Source: Chitinophagaceae bacterium
GTDB taxonomy: Bacteria > Bacteroidota > Bacteroidia > Chitinophagales > Chitinophagaceae
DNA length: 9,590 nt
Reading direction: 5' to 3'
Assembly (NCBI GenBank): GCA_003456175.1
Contig: DMPB01000017.1
Coordinates: forward strand, 30,062-39,651
The notes beneath the pieces were generated by a model. The model was given only the letters and a program-made list of their open reading frames with translations. It was not told where the DNA came from and ran no database searches. Both the position numbers and the translations under genes were made by a program. How positions within the stretch are numbered: position 1 is the first letter of the stretch; every line of letters begins with the position of its first letter. Shown here piece after piece: positions 1-7,913 of this stretch.

Positions 1-3000
1 TCACGTAAGTCGTTAATACGCAAACTCATACTTTGCTCGTTTTGTAACAAGTTCACGCCGTTGTTACTTAACATTTGAACGCGTTCAATACCGGGTGGAA
101 TACGATATGGCACAGGTTGGCGACTACTGTTTTCTTCAAGATTTACCGCAAGGACATTCAATTTCGTATTGCTATTGGCAGGTATTGGTTGATAGCTTCC
201 TGTAGTATCGAGCAAGTAGGTGAAACTGCGCCATTGATTACGCACTAAATCGAGACGAGCAAAGCGTAGGGTAACGCTGTCTTCGAAATCGGTGAGGTAC
301 ATACGAATGAAACGTATGCTTTTGAAGTCGGGGATGTTACCAACTTTACGGGTATAGTTACGAATTGGTATACGGAATAAATACCACAACTCATTACCTG
401 AAGTACCATTGGCATAGGTGATCGGTACATTGCGTACATCGGTGATGTAAGGGTTGTTAATGGTATTCATGCCCGGCCTTAAATCGAGTTCGTACTCATA
501 GTATTCTTCCGTTTCATTCAGGGTATTATCGCGGTTTAAATCTTCGTTATCTGGATAGAGGGTGGCTGCACTGCTAAACTGGCTGGTTGTACTTGCAACA
601 GCACTATTACCTTCAGAACCATTGAATCGTTTATAACGGCCTAATATGCCAGTGCCGGCAGCATCGTAACGACTATCGCGATACCACACATAATTATCGT
701 TACTTGGATCGGCTTGTATGGCTTGCAGCACTGCACCACTTACAATGGCACTAACACTTGCTATGTAACTGCTACGTTTAACACGTTCTGCTGTATCACT
801 CATACCATCGAAGCCAATATCTTGAAATGGCCTATCGGCAGGATCGTTGCTAAATGCTTGCGTAACCTGAATTGGATTTAAAGGTACCCGACCCCAAGTA
901 GTATTATTATCGATAGCACTAGGTTGGTTAGGTGTGGGTAATCCATTTTCATAAAAACGCTTTCCATCGCGAAGTACATCTTCGCTAATGTTACCAAGGT
1001 TTAGATACATTTTGCCGCCGCGGCTCGCAGGAATGTTGATAAATGGATTTTGTACCCAGAATTCAACAAACTCAACGTTACCTGTTTCAAAATCGGTTTG
1101 ATCGATATTACGCATGATACCGCCCCAGCGTTGGCGGGGGTTACGCAATCTGCCATTAGCATCTAAATCGGCAGTAGTTCTACTAAAATTATACGGCCCT
1201 CTTTCGGTAGGATAGAATGATAAATCGAACGTACTAGTTTGGACATCGGTGATGTTGGTAGTACGTTGGGGAAAAAGTTCTTTCGTAAATACGGCTCTTA
1301 CACGAGGGTCGCTCAATTCATTTAAGTTTCTGCGTAAGGGGTTATTAGCACTGTTTTTATCTTGTAGTACCGGTTCGATATTATACCAACTTAATCGGGC
1401 ACGATTTTTACCATAATCGATGCTATCCATTAAAGTGGCTTCAGGGAAGCGGTTGGTGCCTTGAGGTGTGCTAGCTAACGTCCATGCAACATATGGGAAT
1501 CGTAAATCAACACTGTTACGTGTACCTTCAAAATCGTCGATATAAATTAAGCCTTCATTACCATCACCAATTTGCTTCGGATGGCCTGGTTTAAGATAAG
1601 CTCCTTCGCCATATGCGGTAATGGTACTCATAGCATTGGTGCTATAAAATGGCAACTTATCGAGCATTTTTGTAAGACCGGGGAGATTTTTGCGGTAGCT
1701 AAAATCGAGCCCATACATGGTATTTTTGATAGGATCTTCACCATAACTCATTTTGGTGAAGAATGGGCGTTCTGCTAAGCGTGCTATGGTACCACCAACG
1801 GTAAAATTTTTACTCGCAAGGTAATCTAATCGCAAGCCAAAAAAGCTACGCTGTTGAATACCAAAGGTACCGTTGTTTTCGAACTGCACTTGAACGGGAA
1901 CGCCAGCATTGGTGATAGCACTGTTGATGATTTTGAGAGAGCCAAGGTTATAATCTACGATATAGTCAACACCTTCTCTAAGCACTTGTCCGCCTGCGGT
2001 TACCGATACCGAACCTTGCGGAATATTGAAGGCTCCTAAGTAGATATCGCTGTTGCTGCTTCCCTTGGCAGTACCCTGAAAAACATATCTATTATAATTA
2101 GCATACGTTTGAGCAATTGCTTTAATACTATCGTATAATTGATAGTACACGTACTTGTTTTTAATATTTGCGGGTTGACCTGCGAATGCAAGCGTATCTA
2201 AATCTTTACCGAAAGGTTCTAATACGGGGAAGATAATTTTTCCTTGTTGGCTCAAAATGGTAAAGCCTTCTACATAATCGAATAACCCATCAGGCATAGG
2301 ATCGTTTCGGTTATTCAACCTATCAGCTCGCAAAATAGAAATGAGTGGGCGGCCTTCTACATTGGGTGCACTTTCGGGAAGATAACGTTTAAAACCGCCG
2401 CTTGGCTCTTCGTATAAAATGTTCAGTTTAAAATCTTCTCGATTCAGTCCGGGCAAATCAAGGCTGTACACGTTCTTCATCATTAAGCGCCAAATGGGTA
2501 AGTTCACACGGGCACTTGTTGCTTTTAGCATTTTTAAGAAGAGTACTTTTTGAACGCCACTTGTACTATCTACTGCAACATCTTGCGTGAACTCTCCTAC
2601 CTGATAAGTACGCCCATTGTAACTATACTGAAAAGCAACCCCTAGTACCTCATCGGGTTGCAATTGTTGGTTTAACGATATAAAACCAATTTGTGGGTTG
2701 AAGTAGTATTCGTTGGGTGTTAACTTACGTGCAAATGTTTTTTCAAAATCTTCTACCGGGCGTAATCCATAACCTTGCAACACACTTGTAATACCGCTTG
2801 GATTTCGATAATTCGGGCTTGATGTTACGAAACTATACAATGAGTTCGCACCGTTATTCGGCAGTGGGTTGCCTGTTAAACTTTGAATAGGCGGGTTACG
2901 AAAAGGTGCACTTTCTCCTAAGTCCATTAACGCAACAACATCGCGTGTTTCAGTAGTGGCGCTGGTGCGATTGGTTACCCATACTTCTATCCGTTGAATT

Positions 3001-4004
3001 TGTACCTGACTATTGGTAATAGGCAGGTTGCTCATGGCGCTATTGTACTGATCTTTAAAGAAATTAGCGAGTAAAAAGTGACGGTTATCTTCGTAATCGT
3101 CGAGCTTTTTTTGGATACGCTGACTAATACCACCGCCTTGTAAGTTCACACTCTGGCGCTGTGCTCGTTGGTTGGCCAATGCTGTTGTTACAAAGAGCTT
3201 TCCAAATTGTAGTTGCGTTTTAACACCAAATAAGCTTTGCGTACTTGGTATTAAAGTTCCTTTACTTGAAAATGAAATATTACCAGCTTCAATACTTTTA
3301 ATTATTTCATCATCTTTTCCGCGATAATCTAGTTTTAACTGATTTTCGAAATCAAAGTTGGCGAGTGTGTTATAATTAATGGGTAGCTTTAGTTTGTCGC
3401 CAATGTTACCAATTACATTCAAGTTGGCATTCATATCGAAATCAAAACCACCGTTACGGCGTGCTCTTTCGGGTAAAGTTGGGTTTTTGATTTGCTGCCC
3501 TTGATACCCTAAAAACAAATCAACATTACCTTGCGGACGAATATCAACCTTTAACCCACCAGGACCAACACCGAAAATCCGATCAAATAAGCTTGGATAT
3601 GCTTGTAATGGCGGACGCTTGGTTTTTCTATTAAGCGTAGCTAATGTTCTATTACGCAACTGAAAATATTCAGTTTCAGAACGTTGATTTTGTAAGCGCC
3701 AAAACTCTTCAAAAGTGAGGTTGGTAGGTTGGCGGTAGGTTCTGTTACCAATTTTTTCTACAATTACATACTGCTTGGTGGCGGGGTCGTATTCAATTGT
3801 GCGTTTAACAATACCAGAATCTCTAAAATCGAAAATTTGTGGGCGACCAAAAAAGCGGCTGCCACGCGTGTCGCGAATGGGATAACGCAGTTTATTGGTA
3901 TCTGTGTTTGTAGTGCCTCCATTATTTTGGGCATGCAGCGTACCCCTCATGCCCGCCATAGTTAGCACCAGTAAACAAAACTGAACAATGTATCGTAAAG
4001 TCAA
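1..4004 (-). CDS. sprA: SprA, type IX secretion outer-membrane translocon (N-terminal ~1,334 residues; 3' end outside window)
   Basis: SprA (Sov in Porphyromonas) is the very large outer-membrane beta-barrel through which type IX secretion substrates leave the cell; in Flavobacterium it works with PorV and a plug protein and is needed for gliding. The frame is open from position 4004 to the left edge, and translation at many points along it reads without interruption. Recognisable family segments include GLKVDIRPQGNVDLFLGYQG (from about residue 150), NPQIGFISLNQQLQPDEVLG (around 435-455), PQGSVSVTAGGQVLREGVDY (around 660-680), and YGEGAYLKPGHPKQIGDG followed by YIDDFEGT (about 795-825). These match the SprA_N (motility/secretion) repeat regions. 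Full-length SprA is about 2,400 residues, so roughly the C-terminal 45% is missing here. An in-frame TAA at 4017-4019 limits the start. TTG at 4004 gives a signal peptide (TLRYIVQFCLLVLTMAG, cleavage near LHA-Q at residue 25), whereas the first ATG (3959) would lose the hydrophobic core. It lies 41 bases after ruvA, probably in the same transcript. Confidence 0.96.
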   Translation of the reverse strand, partial: MTLRYIVQFCLLVLTMAGMRGTLHAQNNGGTTNTDTNKLRYPIRDTRGSRFFGRPQIFDFRDSGIVKRTIEYDPATKQYVIVEKIGNRTYRQPTNLTFEEFWRLQNQRSETEYFQLRNRTLATLNRKTKRPPLQAYPSLFDRIFGVGPGGLKVDIRPQGNVDLFLGYQGQQIKNPTLPERARRNGGFDFDMNANLNVIGNIGDKLKLPINYNTLANFDFENQLKLDYRGKDDEIIKSIEAGNISFSSKGTLIPSTQSLFGVKTQLQFGKLFVTTALANQRAQRQSVNLQGGGISQRIQKKLDDYEDNRHFLLANFFKDQYNSAMSNLPITNSQVQIQRIEVWVTNRTSATTETRDVVALMDLGESAPFRNPPIQSLTGNPLPNNGANSLYSFVTSSPNYRNPSGITSVLQGYGLRPVEDFEKTFARKLTPNEYYFNPQIGFISLNQQLQPDEVLGVAFQYSYNGRTYQVGEFTQDVAVDSTSGVQKVLFLKMLKATSARVNLPIWRLMMKNVYSLDLPGLNREDFKLNILYEEPSGGFKRYLPESAPNVEGRPLISILRADRLNNRNDPMPDGLFDYVEGFTILSQQGKIIFPVLEPFGKDLDTLAFAGQPANIKNKYVYYQLYDSIKAIAQTYANYNRYVFQGTAKGSSNSDIYLGAFNIPQGSVSVTAGGQVLREGVDYIVDYNLGSLKIINSAITNAGVPVQVQFENNGTFGIQQRSFFGLRLDYLASKNFTVGGTIARLAERPFFTKMSYGEDPIKNTMYGLDFSYRKNLPGLTKMLDKLPFYSTNAMSTITAYGEGAYLKPGHPKQIGDGNEGLIYIDDFEGTRNSVDLRFPYVAWTLASTPQGTNRFPEATLMDSIDYGKNRARLSWYNIEPVLQDKNSANNPLRRNLNELSDPRVRAVFTKELFPQRTTNITDVQTSTFDLSFYPTERGPYNFSRTTADLDANGRLRNPRQRWGGIMRNIDQTDFETGNVEFVEFWVQNPFINIPASRGGKMYLNLGNISEDVLRDGKRFYENGLPTPNQPSAIDNNTTWGRVPLNPIQVTQAFSNDPADRPFQDIGFDGMSDTAERVKRSSYIASVSAIVSGAVLQAIQADPSNDNYVWYRDSRYDAAGTGILGRYKRFNGSEGNSAVASTTSQFSSAATLYPDNEDLNRDNTLNETEEYYEYELDLRPGMNTINNPYITDVRNVPITYANGTSGNELWYLFRIPIRNYTRKVGNIPDFKSIRFIRMYLTDFEDSVTLRFARLDLVRNQWRSFTYLLDTTGSYQPIPANSNTKLNVLAVNLEENSSRQPVPYRIPPGIERVQMLSNNGVNLLQNEQSMSLRINDLR

Positions 4005-4045
4005 TGTATCTAAGCCTTAGTTAAGTAGAAGTATCCTCTATAAGC

Positions 4046-4663
4046 CTATAAATTTTTAAGTGCAAGTTTTATTAAAGTTTCGGTATCGGCTTTTCCATCG
4101 TTATTGGTTACCGCTGCTTTAACGGCATTTTCAGCAATATTCTTGTGTATTCCTAGTGCTATTAGTGCTTCTACGGCATCAAATTCTGGTGCGTTGACCA
4201 TGCTTGTTGCCATTTTACCGCCGCTCAAAACATTTCCCGTAAGGGTAGGATTTTGTAGGCTAGCTTTTCCGAGCTTTTCTCTCAACTCAACAATCAATCT
4301 TTCGGCTGTTTTTTTGCCAATTCCTTTGATGCTTTCTAGCTGCTTCACGTTGCCTTGCACAATGCTTCGCACAATTTCCTCGGGCCGCATACCAGACAAC
4401 ATAAGCCTTGCAGTTGCTGCACCTACACCCGATACGCTAATTAAATGCAAGAACAACGTTTTTTCGCCCACTTCGGCAAATCCATATAATGTATGTGCAT
4501 TCTCGGTAATCTGCAAATGAGTGTATAAAAGAGCCGATTGGGCATTAGCAATGGCTTCGTAGGTATTGCTGCTAATATGCAGTTCGTAACCTACGCCATG
4601 TACGTTTAGCCAAACCCAAGCAGGAGTAATGGTTTGTATTTCGCCTTGTAAGAATGCTATCAT
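4046..4663 (-). CDS. ruvA: Holliday junction branch-migration protein RuvA
   Basis: RuvA binds four-way DNA junctions as a tetramer and loads the RuvB helicase for branch migration in recombination and repair in the cytoplasm. The 205-residue product has the normal family length. The N-terminal OB-fold domain (residues 1-62) starts MIAFLQGEI and contains the GVGYEL and LYGF motifs. Two helix-hairpin-helix motifs follow at about 75-86 (ISVSGVGAATA) and 110-121 (ESIKGIGKKTA, then ERLIVELREKL). A linker of about 25 residues leads to the C-terminal RuvB-binding domain (about 160-205). At the acidic pin, the E55/D56 pair of E. coli RuvA corresponds to E54/N55 here, so only one acid is kept. The ATG at 4663 gives the canonical N terminus. 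aroE ends 66 bases upstream and sprA begins 41 bases downstream; adjacency of ruvA and sprA is, as I recall, common in Bacteroidota. Confidence 0.97.
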   Translation of the reverse strand: MIAFLQGEIQTITPAWVWLNVHGVGYELHISSNTYEAIANAQSALLYTHLQITENAHTLYGFAEVGEKTLFLHLISVSGVGAATARLMLSGMRPEEIVRSIVQGNVKQLESIKGIGKKTAERLIVELREKLGKASLQNPTLTGNVLSGGKMATSMVNAPEFDAVEALIALGIHKNIAENAVKAAVTNNDGKADTETLIKLALKNL

Positions 4664-4673
4664 ACGAAAGTTT

Positions 4674-4681
4674 CAAAAATA
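4674..4681 (-). promoter_or_regulatory. Candidate Bacteroidota -7 promoter box for ruvA-sprA
   Basis: Read on the minus strand these bases are TATTTTTG, an exact match to the Bacteroidota -7 consensus TAnnTTTG, ending 10 bases before the ruvA ATG in the 66-base aroE-ruvA gap. It could start a short-leadered ruvA-sprA transcript. I see no good -33 TTTG/TTG element at the expected spacing, and the box is AT-rich, so chance is a real alternative. Confidence 0.35.
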
Positions 4682-4712
4682 AAGGGATTTCTGAATGTTT
4701 TGGCGTTATGTG

Positions 4713-4726
4713 TACCTTACGGTAAA
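4713..4726. repeat. 14-base motif TACCTTACGGTAAA, intergenic copy 1
   Basis: This motif lies in the aroE-ruvA gap and is identical to bases 8307-8320, in another intergenic region. Around its TTAC centre it can form only a 4-bp stem (TACC/GGTA), weaker than the 8-bp stem of copy 2. Its role is unknown; a regulator site, a small dispersed repeat, or coincidence are all possible. Confidence 0.4.
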
Positions 4727-4729
4727 AAT

Positions 4730-5494
4730 CTACGCAGGCGCCGATTGCCAGATACGCCAATTTTCTTCGGCTTGTAGCACCAGCATGTCGTAACCATTCT
4801 TTATGGTAGCGCCAACTTGTTCGCCACGGGCAAGAAACTGTGTCATATTCGGGTTATACACCACATCAAACAAATAATGATTGGCTGTTAATGCTTCATA
4901 AGGGAGTAACGGCACTTCGTGCACATTAGGATAAGTGCCTAACGGTGTTGTATTAATAAGAATGGTGTGTGCCGCTAGCACTTCAGGTGTAACATCGTTA
5001 TAGGTAAGCATACCTTCTCCTGCCGTTCTGCTCACTATGGTATAGTGAATATTCATTTGCCGTAAGGCGTACAGAATGGCAGCAGCCGCACCACCCGTAC
5101 CCAATACCAATGCTTGTTGATGGTGATGTTGCAACAATGGCTCGAACGATTGCCGAAAGCCAATATAATCGGTGTTATACCCCCAAAGCTCGCCGTGATG
5201 CATACGTACACAGTTGCATGCACCAATGGCTTGTACAGCACCGTTGGTATGATGCAACCAAGGTAAAATATTTTTTTTATGTGGTATGGTAATGCAAAAA
5301 CCTTGCAGTCCTGCTGTTTGCAACAACAACTCCTGCAAGGTTTGATCATTAAGTTCTGGGATTTCGAAGTTGCGGAACGACCAATGCCTTAAGCTTTCGC
5401 TAGCCGCAAACTTGTCGGTAAAGTAGCGTTTAGAAAAGCTATGACTTAGCGGATAGCCTAATAAGCCAACTACTTTATCGTTTGTATCCACCAT
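4730..5494 (-). CDS. aroE: Shikimate dehydrogenase (NADP+)
   Basis: AroE reduces 3-dehydroshikimate to shikimate with NADPH in the cytoplasmic pathway to chorismate and the aromatic amino acids. The 254-residue product shows the expected motifs: YPLSHSFS (14-21) with the substrate-binding serines S17 and S19; ITIPHKK (68-74) with T69 and the catalytic lysine K73; ACNCV (92-96) with N94; GYNTDYIGF (105-113) with the catalytic aspartate D109; the NADP loop LGTGGAAAA (131-139) followed by VSRT; the INTTPLGTYP segment; DVVYNPNMTQFL; and GYDMLVLQAEENW near the C terminus with substrate-binding Q241. The usual Asn of the N-V-T-x-P-x-K motif is Cys67 here. The ATG at 5494 directly follows the TAA of the ComA-family gene (TAAATG), which suggests translational coupling. 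It is somewhat shorter than the E. coli enzyme (272 aa) but complete. Confidence 0.96.
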   Translation of the reverse strand: MVDTNDKVVGLLGYPLSHSFSKRYFTDKFAASESLRHWSFRNFEIPELNDQTLQELLLQTAGLQGFCITIPHKKNILPWLHHTNGAVQAIGACNCVRMHHGELWGYNTDYIGFRQSFEPLLQHHHQQALVLGTGGAAAAILYALRQMNIHYTIVSRTAGEGMLTYNDVTPEVLAAHTILINTTPLGTYPNVHEVPLLPYEALTANHYLFDVVYNPNMTQFLARGEQVGATIKNGYDMLVLQAEENWRIWQSAPA

Positions 5495-6259
5495 TTACTT
5501 TTTATCGAGATAAAGCATAAATGTATCGCCACGCAAGCCTATACGCATTGCTTCGAGCGGAATTACTTCGGTTGGAGCAATATTGCCTAAGTTAACATTA
5601 CAGCCTAACAACTCTAGGAAGTATAGCTGCTGTGCTTTTTGTGGTGCTTCCCAAATAATACGTTCACCAGGAATTTGGGTTAAAATTTCTTGCACTAAGC
5701 CTTCGCGTACTTCACCACTACCACGATAAATGCCTACGTTACCAGCTTCACGAGCTTCGGCAATTACGTAAGTGCTGCCCGCTTCTAACTCGGCCTTCAT
5801 TAATTCGATCCACTTGTACGGTGGTATAATGTGCGCCGCATCTTTACTACCTACTTCGCTAAGTACAAGACCGTGCTGGGTAAGTTTTTCAATGTAACCG
5901 CACTTTTCGGCATGCGGTATGGTAATACTACCATCGCTAACCTCCATGTACGTAATACCATAATCTTTACAAATAGCGATATAATCTTCGAACTGATTAC
6001 GAATGAGAAAGGCTTCGAAAAGCGTACCACCAAAGTAAATGGGGATATTATAGCTCTTGTATACTTCAATTTTTTCGCGGAGGTTAGGCGTTACATAGCT
6101 TGTTCCAAAGCCAAGCTTAACAACATCTACATGTGGTGCTCCAACGCTTAAAAAATTATGTACTTCTTGTATGCTCAAGCCCTTATCCATAACCATGGTT
6201 AATCCGTTGGTACGTGGTTTCGCCAAGCGGTCGGGCATTTGTGATAAATTGAAATTCAT
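5495..6259 (-). CDS. Phosphosulfolactate synthase (ComA) family protein
   Basis: ComA-type enzymes add sulfite to phosphoenolpyruvate to make (R)-2-phospho-3-sulfolactate. This is the first step of coenzyme M synthesis in methanogens and of sulfolactate formation in Bacillus spores; the plant HSA32 protein belongs to the same family. The 254-residue product is full length for this TIM-barrel family. Its conserved blocks are RTNGLTMVMDKG (16-27), DVVKLGFGTS (45-54), YFGGTLFE (75-82), MEVSDGS (105-111), LSEVGSKD (133-140), YVIAEARE (164-171), IIWEAPQKAQQ (201-211), and NLGNIAPTEVIPLEAMRIGLRG (223-244). The start MNFNLSQMP at 6259 is the only sensible ATG. It ends exactly where aroE begins. No ComB-like phosphatase or ComC-like dehydrogenase is in the window, so the end product is unknown. 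A link to sulfonolipid (capnine-type) precursors is only an inference. Family assignment is strong; the exact reaction in this organism is less sure. Confidence 0.9.
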   Translation of the reverse strand: MNFNLSQMPDRLAKPRTNGLTMVMDKGLSIQEVHNFLSVGAPHVDVVKLGFGTSYVTPNLREKIEVYKSYNIPIYFGGTLFEAFLIRNQFEDYIAICKDYGITYMEVSDGSITIPHAEKCGYIEKLTQHGLVLSEVGSKDAAHIIPPYKWIELMKAELEAGSTYVIAEAREAGNVGIYRGSGEVREGLVQEILTQIPGERIIWEAPQKAQQLYFLELLGCNVNLGNIAPTEVIPLEAMRIGLRGDTFMLYLDKK

Positions 6260-6342
6260 TCGGCTGCTTTTTTCTAAAGTGCGGCGAAAATAATAAATAC
6301 AGCCTAAATGCTATAATCTACCGAATAAATAGACTAAAAAAG

Positions 6343-7776
6343 TTACAATTTCTTCCCTTTTTTATACCGTGCAATTAAATCTACCACTTGATGGCTTTGT
6401 AAAATGGCAGGATTAAGTTCTACAAATTTTTTCAGCAATTTAGGAGACTCTTCCATGCCTTTCTCGAGTTGGAGTACAGCTTCTTTGGTTTCGCCGAGGG
6501 CAAAATGACAAGCACTCATAAGGAATAGGAAAATAGGCTTATTTTCTGTAGCCTGCAATGCGGCATGGCATTGTTGTATAGCTTCTTCAAAGTAACCCGC
6601 TTTGAATAAACAGCTAATTAAAGCCTCCCAACTACTGCTATTACGAGGACGGGCACGAACGGCAATACTTAAATAATGAACCGCTTCTTTGTATTGGCCT
6701 AATTGAAAATAGCATTCGCCCATTGCCAAATTATATTCTGGCACTTGCCGATGTACTCGCATAGCAGTTTCTAACTGCTTTATTGCTTGGTGATATTGGC
6801 CTTCATTTACGTAAGTACAGGCTATTTTATAGTATAACTTACTATCGTCGGGGCTTAAATGTGAGGCTTTGCGGTAATGAAAACGGGCTTGTGCAAAATT
6901 TCCTAACCGTTCAAAACAATGGCCAATAGCTTCAAAAATTACATCTTCGGGGCGTGCCAACTCTGTTACACGTTTTAAAACTTCGATGGCTTCTTTGTAT
7001 TTGCGTAAGCGTATATAGGCATCGCCCATGTTACGGTAAGCATAATCGAACTTTTCATCGATTGTAATGGCGAATTGATAGGCATCGATGGCTTTTTCGT
7101 ACAGTTTAATGCCTTGGTAGGCGCAGGCTAAATTGAACCAAGCCAACTCGTTGTATGGAAAAGCATCAATGATAGCCATATGCAGTCTGATACTTTCTTC
7201 ATTACGGCCGGTGAAATCAGTCCAAAAGCAAATTTTATAGAGTGCTTCTTCGTTGTTAGGTTCTTGTTCAAGAATTAGCTTCAAGCAATCGAACACTTTA
7301 TCAAAATCTTCGTAATCGTCGTACACATCGGCGAGTTCAAATAACAGATCCACCTTTTCATCGCCATCGAAAATGCGTATGGCTTCTTCAAGCAACGCCA
7401 CAGCTTGCGGCTGCATATCGAGCGCCAAGTAAGCGTCGGTTTTTAAAATATATAGATTGATATCGCTACTGTCGAACAATTCTGCTTGTTCTAAAATATC
7501 TAAAGCTTCTTGATAACGGCGAGTTGCAAGCAATAAATCGGCCTTTTTGATGAGCAGGTGCGACGAATAAGGGAAATATTCTAACCCTGTTTCCGCAGCT
7601 TCGAGTGCCGCCGGAAGGTCGTCAGTGTCATCAAAATAGTCGATGATACGTTCATAGGCCTCTTCTTCTAAAAAAGCAGCACCACTACCGTGGCGTAAGT
7701 TATGATACTGTTGTACCAAACTCGCTAGCTCTTCACGGCTATGATCATCATCCTGATATGGAAAATCTTCAGACAT
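6343..7776 (-). CDS. Cytoplasmic tetratricopeptide repeat protein (about 12 TPRs)
   Basis: The function is not recognised beyond a TPR scaffold that probably binds other proteins. The 477-residue product begins with an acidic stretch of about 40 residues (MSEDFPYQDDDHSREE). From about residue 41 to 440 come about 12 consecutive 33-36-residue TPR units; clear ones include AWFNLACAYQGIKLYEKAID, YAYRNMGDAYIRLRKYKEAI, YYKIACTYVNEGQYHQAIKQ and YNLAMGECYFQLGQYKEAVH. A short basic tail (ARYKKGKKL) ends it. There is no signal peptide or membrane segment, so it should be cytosolic. The frame stays open upstream to an ATG at 7863, but I chose the ATG at 7776. The 29 extra residues would be encoded by AT-rich, promoter-like DNA and have a composition unlike the acidic protein that follows. 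It is the first gene of the minus-strand run, 83 bases ahead of the ComA-family gene. Its place beside this gene suggests a conserved neighbourhood, not a known partnership. Confidence 0.9.
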   Translation of the reverse strand: MSEDFPYQDDDHSREELASLVQQYHNLRHGSGAAFLEEEAYERIIDYFDDTDDLPAALEAAETGLEYFPYSSHLLIKKADLLLATRRYQEALDILEQAELFDSSDINLYILKTDAYLALDMQPQAVALLEEAIRIFDGDEKVDLLFELADVYDDYEDFDKVFDCLKLILEQEPNNEEALYKICFWTDFTGRNEESIRLHMAIIDAFPYNELAWFNLACAYQGIKLYEKAIDAYQFAITIDEKFDYAYRNMGDAYIRLRKYKEAIEVLKRVTELARPEDVIFEAIGHCFERLGNFAQARFHYRKASHLSPDDSKLYYKIACTYVNEGQYHQAIKQLETAMRVHRQVPEYNLAMGECYFQLGQYKEAVHYLSIAVRARPRNSSSWEALISCLFKAGYFEEAIQQCHAALQATENKPIFLFLMSACHFALGETKEAVLQLEKGMEESPKLLKKFVELNPAILQSHQVVDLIARYKKGKKL

Positions 7777-7913
7777 ACGCCGATTGTTACTGAAAAGTAA
7801 TGGGTACAACTGAAAAAAATAAATTTTTTGTGTAACATTTTTATGAAGGCAACGTTTTAACAAAAAAGGCGTCTATATCTTAAACCTTTCTTAAAAAAAC
7901 ATATCTTTGTATC
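7777..7913. promoter_or_regulatory. Divergent intergenic region between the TPR gene and a small exported-protein gene
   Basis: This 137-base AT-rich stretch separates two genes transcribed outwards and must hold both promoters. On the plus side a perfect TAnnTTTG box is visible at 7902-7909. On the minus side only near-matches are seen (for example TACTTTTC about 20 bases before the TPR ATG). No repeat or clear operator stands out. Confidence 0.6.
7902..7909 (+). promoter_or_regulatory. -7 promoter box TATCTTTG for the 115-aa exported protein
   Basis: TATCTTTG matches the Bacteroidota -7 consensus TAnnTTTG exactly and ends only 4 bases before the ATG at 7914. Transcription would then start at or within a base or two of the ATG, giving a leaderless or nearly leaderless mRNA. 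No convincing -33 TTTG is visible at the usual spacing, so the call rests on the -7 box and its position. Confidence 0.55.

Noticed and set aside
3729..3965. Plus-strand open frame over the start of sprA
   Set aside because: It is antisense to the SprA N terminus, with low-complexity composition typical of a shadow frame.
4104..4520. Open frame of 138 codons on the plus strand inside ruvA
   Set aside because: It is antisense to a well-conserved gene, with no promoter, start context or recognisable domain; it looks like a shadow frame.
4572..4760. Minus-strand 62-codon frame spanning the aroE-ruvA gap
   Set aside because: It overlaps both genes in another frame and has no conserved features; no sign of a third gene there.
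5831..6151. Plus-strand open frame inside the ComA-family gene
   Set aside because: It is antisense to strongly conserved coding sequence and has no family features.
7028..7036. Further TTACGGTAA match inside the TPR gene
   Set aside because: It matches only the short core of the intergenic motif and encodes ordinary TPR residues (AYRNMG); most likely coincidence.
7777..7863. N-terminal extension of the TPR protein to the ATG at 7863
   Set aside because: The extra 29 residues are translated from AT-rich promoter-like DNA and differ in character from the acidic protein that follows; the ATG at 7776 gives a sensible start.
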